The notes under the pieces are model-generated. The model saw only the letters and a list, made by a program, of their open reading frames with translations. It was not told the origin of the DNA and searched no databases. Shown here piece after piece: positions 4,980-7,542 of a DNA stretch of 7,542 nt. The stretch's first letter is position 1, and every line of letters begins with the position of its first letter. Where the stretch lies: NCBI GenBank assembly GCA_031384695.1, contig JANNAV010000079.1, positions 1 to 7,542 on the forward strand, written 5' to 3'. Source of the DNA: JANNAV01 sp031384695. GTDB lineage: Bacteria > Pseudomonadota > Alphaproteobacteria > Rhodobacterales > Rhodobacteraceae. The translations under genes were made by a program, and so were the position numbers.

Positions 4980-5185
4980 GACAAAAAGTCTCCGTTCCCG
5001 TTTCTTTGCAAACAGATAGTCAGCAATCCACTGTCCCGCAAGCGAGGATGACTGTATTCAACAGGTAAGTTTTTTGTTGACACAATTGTTAACAATGTTG
5101 CCTTCTTGCCGAACAAAGAACCCCGAACAGGGGCGCAGACCGATCCACGCAGATCAATCCTTCTGGCTTACAGGGAGTTTGCCAA
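4980..5185. promoter_or_regulatory. Divergent promoter region between GntR regulator and ABC transporter
   Basis: This 206-base gap carries the outgoing signals for both directions. The stretch 5068-5099 is notably AT-rich. It holds a TTGACA box (5077-5082) usable as a -35 element for the rightward operon; the matching -10 region around 5098-5105 is poor (TTGCCTTC), which is common for regulated alphaproteobacterial promoters. A palindrome overlaps the spacer (next entry). The ribosome site for the substrate-binding protein is GGGAG at 5173-5177, eight bases before its ATG. Confidence 0.6.
5085..5096. promoter_or_regulatory. Palindrome ATTGTTAACAAT, candidate GntR/FCD operator
   Basis: ATTGTTAACAAT is a perfect 12-base palindrome placed directly after the TTGACA box at 5077-5082, so a bound protein would cover the promoter. 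A second overlapping symmetric element, TTGT-TGAC-ACAA (5074-5085), shares its edge. FCD regulators usually bind short AT-rich palindromes in the divergent gap next to their own gene, which matches this position. Binding by the adjacent GntR protein is an inference. Confidence 0.55.
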
Positions 5186-6373
5186 ATGATACGCCGCACC
5201 TTTTTGAAATCGACTGCCCTTGCCACCGTCGCCAGCTTTGCGATGCTGAGTGCCGCCTTTGCCGAGAATCCGATCCTGAAGATCGGCTTTGTCGGTGTCA
5301 CATCGGGCCCCGCAGCGGCCTGGGGCACTTCAAACCAACGTTCGATGGAAGCCCGAGCCGCCTGGATCAATGAAATTGGCGGCTATGACATCGGCGGCAC
5401 CAAATACGACATCGAAATCGTGTCCTTCGACGATCAAAAAGACCCCAAGCGGGCCATCGCTGGCATGGAACAAATGGCGCAAGCCGGCATCCACTATGTC
5501 GTTGGCCCGAACGTCGATGATGGTGCCGCTGCGGTCCGGCCGGTGGCTGAGCAGAACAACATCATCTACTTCCCCTACGCCTTTCCGAAAGAGCTTTACG
5601 TTGCGCCCGCGTCCAACGCGATCCTCGGGATGGTCGCCAATTATCAATCCGGTCCTGCCATCTACAAATTCCTGATGGAAAACAAAGGTGTGAAGAAGGT
5701 GGCCTTCGTTGCTGGCAACGAATCCGATCCGCTTAGCCAGCGCGACTCAGGTGCCGAGGCAGCCCGCGCGCTTGGGCTGGAAGTGGTTTCCGACAGCGTG
5801 ACCTATCAGATGGATACGACCGACTTCACGCCAGTCCTGCTGCCAGTAATCCAGACGGCGCCAGATCTGCTGGTCCTTTCGGGCGTATCTCCAGCCAACG
5901 CTCCCCAACTGATCCGGTCGGCCCGCGAATTGGGCTACACTGGCCTGATTTCCACTGAAACCGCACAGGACGCAGCCGTTCTAGCAGAAGGTGCCGGCGA
6001 ACTGGCCAACGGCTTCATCTCGGTCGGTGGCGCATCAACGCCAGAACTGGCCTCGGACGCGATGAAAGAGTTCGTCACGCGTTACACTGCGATGTTCGGC
6101 GAATACAACGACGAGTCCAACACCAAAGTTTACGCGCTGGAGTATATCCTCGCAACGATGGCCGCCAACCCGGCCGCCATCGAAGACATCGCGGCGTTCA
6201 AGACCACGATGGATACTTTCGAAGCGCCGAACCCCTATATGGTCGGCGATGCCAAACTGAAATACGTCGGCATGACCTCGTTCGGCCAGAAGCGGCAGGT
6301 GTCGGTGCCGCTGGTGGTCAACGTCTACAAGGACGGCGTATTCGAGACGATGTTTGTGGCCCAAGTAGACTGA
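5186..6373 (+). CDS. ABC transporter substrate-binding protein, HAAT (branched-chain amino acid/amide) type, Tat signal
   Basis: This is a 395-residue periplasmic binding protein of the LivJ-like Peripla_BP class. It would capture an amino acid, amide or aromatic-type ligand and pass it to the LivH/LivM-type permease encoded next. The N-terminus MIRRTFLKSTALA has the twin-arginine motif RRxFLK, followed by a hydrophobic stretch and an AFA|EN cleavage site at 26/27, so Tat export of a folded protein is likely. Mature-domain landmarks are LKIGFVGVTSGPAAAWG, INEIGG, the EIVSFDDQKDPKRAI strand, YVVGPNVDDGAAAVRPVAEQ, VKKVAFVAGNESDPLS and the second-lobe PDLLVLSG. The protein has no cysteine, so the disulfide seen in classical LivJ is absent. 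The start has GGGAG (5173-5177). Transcription probably begins in the divergent gap under GntR control. The ligand cannot be named from sequence. Confidence 0.92.
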   Translation: MIRRTFLKSTALATVASFAMLSAAFAENPILKIGFVGVTSGPAAAWGTSNQRSMEARAAWINEIGGYDIGGTKYDIEIVSFDDQKDPKRAIAGMEQMAQAGIHYVVGPNVDDGAAAVRPVAEQNNIIYFPYAFPKELYVAPASNAILGMVANYQSGPAIYKFLMENKGVKKVAFVAGNESDPLSQRDSGAEAARALGLEVVSDSVTYQMDTTDFTPVLLPVIQTAPDLLVLSGVSPANAPQLIRSARELGYTGLISTETAQDAAVLAEGAGELANGFISVGGASTPELASDAMKEFVTRYTAMFGEYNDESNTKVYALEYILATMAANPAAIEDIAAFKTTMDTFEAPNPYMVGDAKLKYVGMTSFGQKRQVSVPLVVNVYKDGVFETMFVAQVD

Positions 6374-6391
6374 TCCTTCCCGCGTAACCTG

Positions 6392-6416
6392 GGGCCGCCT
6401 TCTGCAAGGGCGGCCC
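6392..6416 (+). terminator. GC-rich hairpin between binding-protein and permease genes
   Basis: GGGCCGCC (6392-6399) pairs perfectly with GGCGGCCC (6409-6416), and TT/AA can extend the stem past a bulged G. It is followed by ATATTCCC and not by a T-run. It sits 19 bases after the stop of the binding-protein gene, inside the transporter operon. Such hairpins often protect the upstream mRNA or partly terminate, so that the binding protein is made in excess over the membrane parts. That role is inferred. Confidence 0.6.
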
Positions 6417-6446
6417 ATATTCCCTCAAGAAAACGGAGTGCCGTGC

Positions 6447-7316
6447 ATGGAACAGATCCTTGCCAATGGACTGTATCTTGGTGCCCAGTACGCGCTGATC
6501 GCGTTGGGTCTGACCCTGATCTTTTCGTTGATGAACGTGCTGAACTTCGCGCACGGACAGATGTATGTCTTTGGCGGATTTGTAACCTACACCGTTGTCG
6601 CGCAGTGGGGCTTGCCCTTCATTGTCGGGCTTTTTGCATCCGCAATCATCCTTGCGATCATGGGCGCGCTGATCGAGGTGTTTCTGTTCCGCCCGGTGAT
6701 CCGCAAATCGAAACGCGACGAAAGCACCATGTTGCTGGCTGCCGGCATCGCCTTCTTTCTGGATGCCGTGATCTTGCTGGTCTTTGGTGAAAAGCAGCGC
6801 GGCGTGCCAAAGATCGTGAACGGCGTGTTCAACTGGGATATGCGGTTGATCATGCCCTATGACCGCATCCTGATCGGGGCACTGGCGATTGCGCTGATCG
6901 TCGGCTTCATCGCGCTGATGCAGTACTCCAAGACCGGACGCGCCATGCGCGCGCTGGCGCAAGACCGTGTGGCAGCCCAGCTCATGGGTGTCGATGTTGA
7001 CCGCTATTCGATGATCGGCTTTGCGCTTGGAGCGATGCTCGCCGGGCTGGTCGGCGGGCTTCTCGTCACGATTACCGGGGTCAACCTTGGCATGGGCGGG
7101 CCTACGTCGATCAAGGCGTTCCTCATGATCATGATCGGCGGTGCGGGGGTGATTTCCGGTGCCATCGCCGGGGGCTTCATCCTGGGGATGATGGAAAGCG
7201 TCGGCCTGACCGTTCTGGCTGTCTATGGCGACATCACCTACCTCGTCATTTTTGCGTCACTGATGGTGTTTCTGGCCTTCCGCCCGCAAGGGTTGATGGG
7301 CAAGCCTTGGGGTTGA
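6447..7316 (+). CDS. LivH-type branched-chain amino acid ABC transporter permease
   Basis: This is a 289-residue inner-membrane permease of the HAAT family, one half of the membrane channel. The LivH signature is near the N-terminus: ALIALGLTLIFSLMNVLNFA and HGQMY (NFAHG at 33-37). Eight or so hydrophobic segments follow. The cytoplasmic coupling loop is visible at about 161-186 (KTGRAMRALAQDRVAAQLMG, VDVDR), where the ATPase would dock. Late motifs GPTSIKAFLMIMIGGAG (218-234) and GAIAGGFILGMMES are typical. I chose ATG 6447 because GGAG (6435-6438) lies eight bases before it; the in-frame GTG at 6438 overlaps that ribosome site. The gene follows the binding protein after 73 bases with a hairpin and is four bases from the next permease start, so the two permeases are clearly co-transcribed. 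The transported substrate is unknown. Confidence 0.94.
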   Translation: MEQILANGLYLGAQYALIALGLTLIFSLMNVLNFAHGQMYVFGGFVTYTVVAQWGLPFIVGLFASAIILAIMGALIEVFLFRPVIRKSKRDESTMLLAAGIAFFLDAVILLVFGEKQRGVPKIVNGVFNWDMRLIMPYDRILIGALAIALIVGFIALMQYSKTGRAMRALAQDRVAAQLMGVDVDRYSMIGFALGAMLAGLVGGLLVTITGVNLGMGGPTSIKAFLMIMIGGAGVISGAIAGGFILGMMESVGLTVLAVYGDITYLVIFASLMVFLAFRPQGLMGKPWG

Positions 7317-7320
7317 TCAG

Positions 7321-7542
7321 ATGAACATAAGAATTCTCGGCGTTCTTGCCTTCCTGCTTGTCGTGTTCGTGCTGGTTCCGGGTCTGATTGCGGTCAGCGG
7401 CCGGTGGGATCTTTACTACACCCTGACTTCGGTGGCGCTGCTGGCCATCGGATCGGCCGGGGTCTGGCTGACCTTCTATATCGGCCGCATCAACATCGGT
7501 CAGGGCGCCTATGCCTTGATGGGGGGCTATGTCTCGGCGGTG
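7321..7542 (+). CDS. LivM-type branched-chain amino acid ABC transporter permease (N-terminal part, runs off window)
   Basis: This is an open frame of 74 codons from ATG 7321 to the window edge, so only the N-terminus is seen. It begins MNIRILGVLAFLLVVFVLVP, a first membrane segment, followed by a short loop and a second hydrophobic segment LTSVALLAIGSAGVWLTFYI. Then comes GRINIGQGAYALMGGYVSAV, which corresponds to the LivM family's G-x-x-S/N-x-G-x-x-A-x-x-x-x-GAY region. It starts four bases after the LivH-type stop with only a weak ribosome site (GGGGTTG at about 7309-7315), suggesting translational coupling. It would pair with the LivH-type subunit to form the channel. Genes for the two ATPases (LivG/LivF type) are expected downstream but are not in this window. 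Confidence 0.88.
   Translation, partial: MNIRILGVLAFLLVVFVLVPGLIAVSGRWDLYYTLTSVALLAIGSAGVWLTFYIGRINIGQGAYALMGGYVSAV

Noticed and set aside
4542..5068. Plus-strand frames opposite the GntR regulator
   Set aside because: Cys/Arg-rich shadow translations; the minus-strand frame shows both GntR and FCD motifs.
6438..6446. Upstream GTG as start of the LivH-type permease
   Set aside because: It overlaps the GGAG ribosome site that is ideally spaced for the ATG at 6447, and the extra residues are not typical of the family.
6318..6962. Minus-strand frame of 214 codons across the SBP/permease junction
   Set aside because: His/Gln/Asp-rich shadow of the LivH-type permease; no start signal, and it spans an intergenic hairpin.

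Overview
The window looks like chromosomal DNA of a GC-rich alphaproteobacterium, most likely a member of the Rhodobacterales. That assignment is an inference from codon use, the Tat-type signal peptide, and the style of the phage-like genes and the FCD/GntR–ABC transporter pairing. No rRNA, tRNA or CRISPR array was seen.

Left part (1-3976): a remnant or segment of an integrated phage-like element. It starts with the C-terminal half of a tyrosine recombinase (1-393, +). This converges on a small unrecognised protein (423-1019, -) across a strong hairpin. A 445-base gap with several dyad symmetries follows. Then comes a tightly packed rightward operon: an excisionase/AlpA-type HTH protein (1465-1710), a 90-residue unknown (1707-1979), a VRR-NUC nuclease (1976-2371), an HTH replication-initiator-like protein (2368 onward) and a 219-residue unknown (3317-3976). 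Every junction in this operon is a 4-base ATGA overlap preceded by a good ribosome binding site. No capsid, tail, terminase or lysis genes are present in the window.

The most interesting part is inside the initiator-like gene. Six copies of a CCGGACACGG-type element lie in 2676-2850, three of them exactly 23 bases apart and in three different reading frames, followed by an AT-richer stretch. This is the layout of an origin carried within the initiator gene, as in the lambda O gene. The same gene appears to be frameshifted near 2985-3000, so its C-terminal part continues in another frame to the ATGA junction at 3317.

Middle (3977-4262): 286 bases without a recognisable gene, forming the border between the element and host-type genes. 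It holds a long imperfect inverted repeat (4091-4147).

Right part (4263-7542): a branched-chain-amino-acid-type (HAAT) ABC importer locus. A leftward GntR/FCD repressor (4263-4979) is divergent from a Tat-exported substrate-binding protein (5186-6373), a LivH-type permease (6447-7316) and the start of a LivM-type permease (7321 to the window end). A perfect 12-base palindrome next to a TTGACA box in the divergent promoter region is a good candidate operator for the GntR protein. The ATPases expected for this transporter would lie beyond the window. The transported substrate cannot be read from the sequence.
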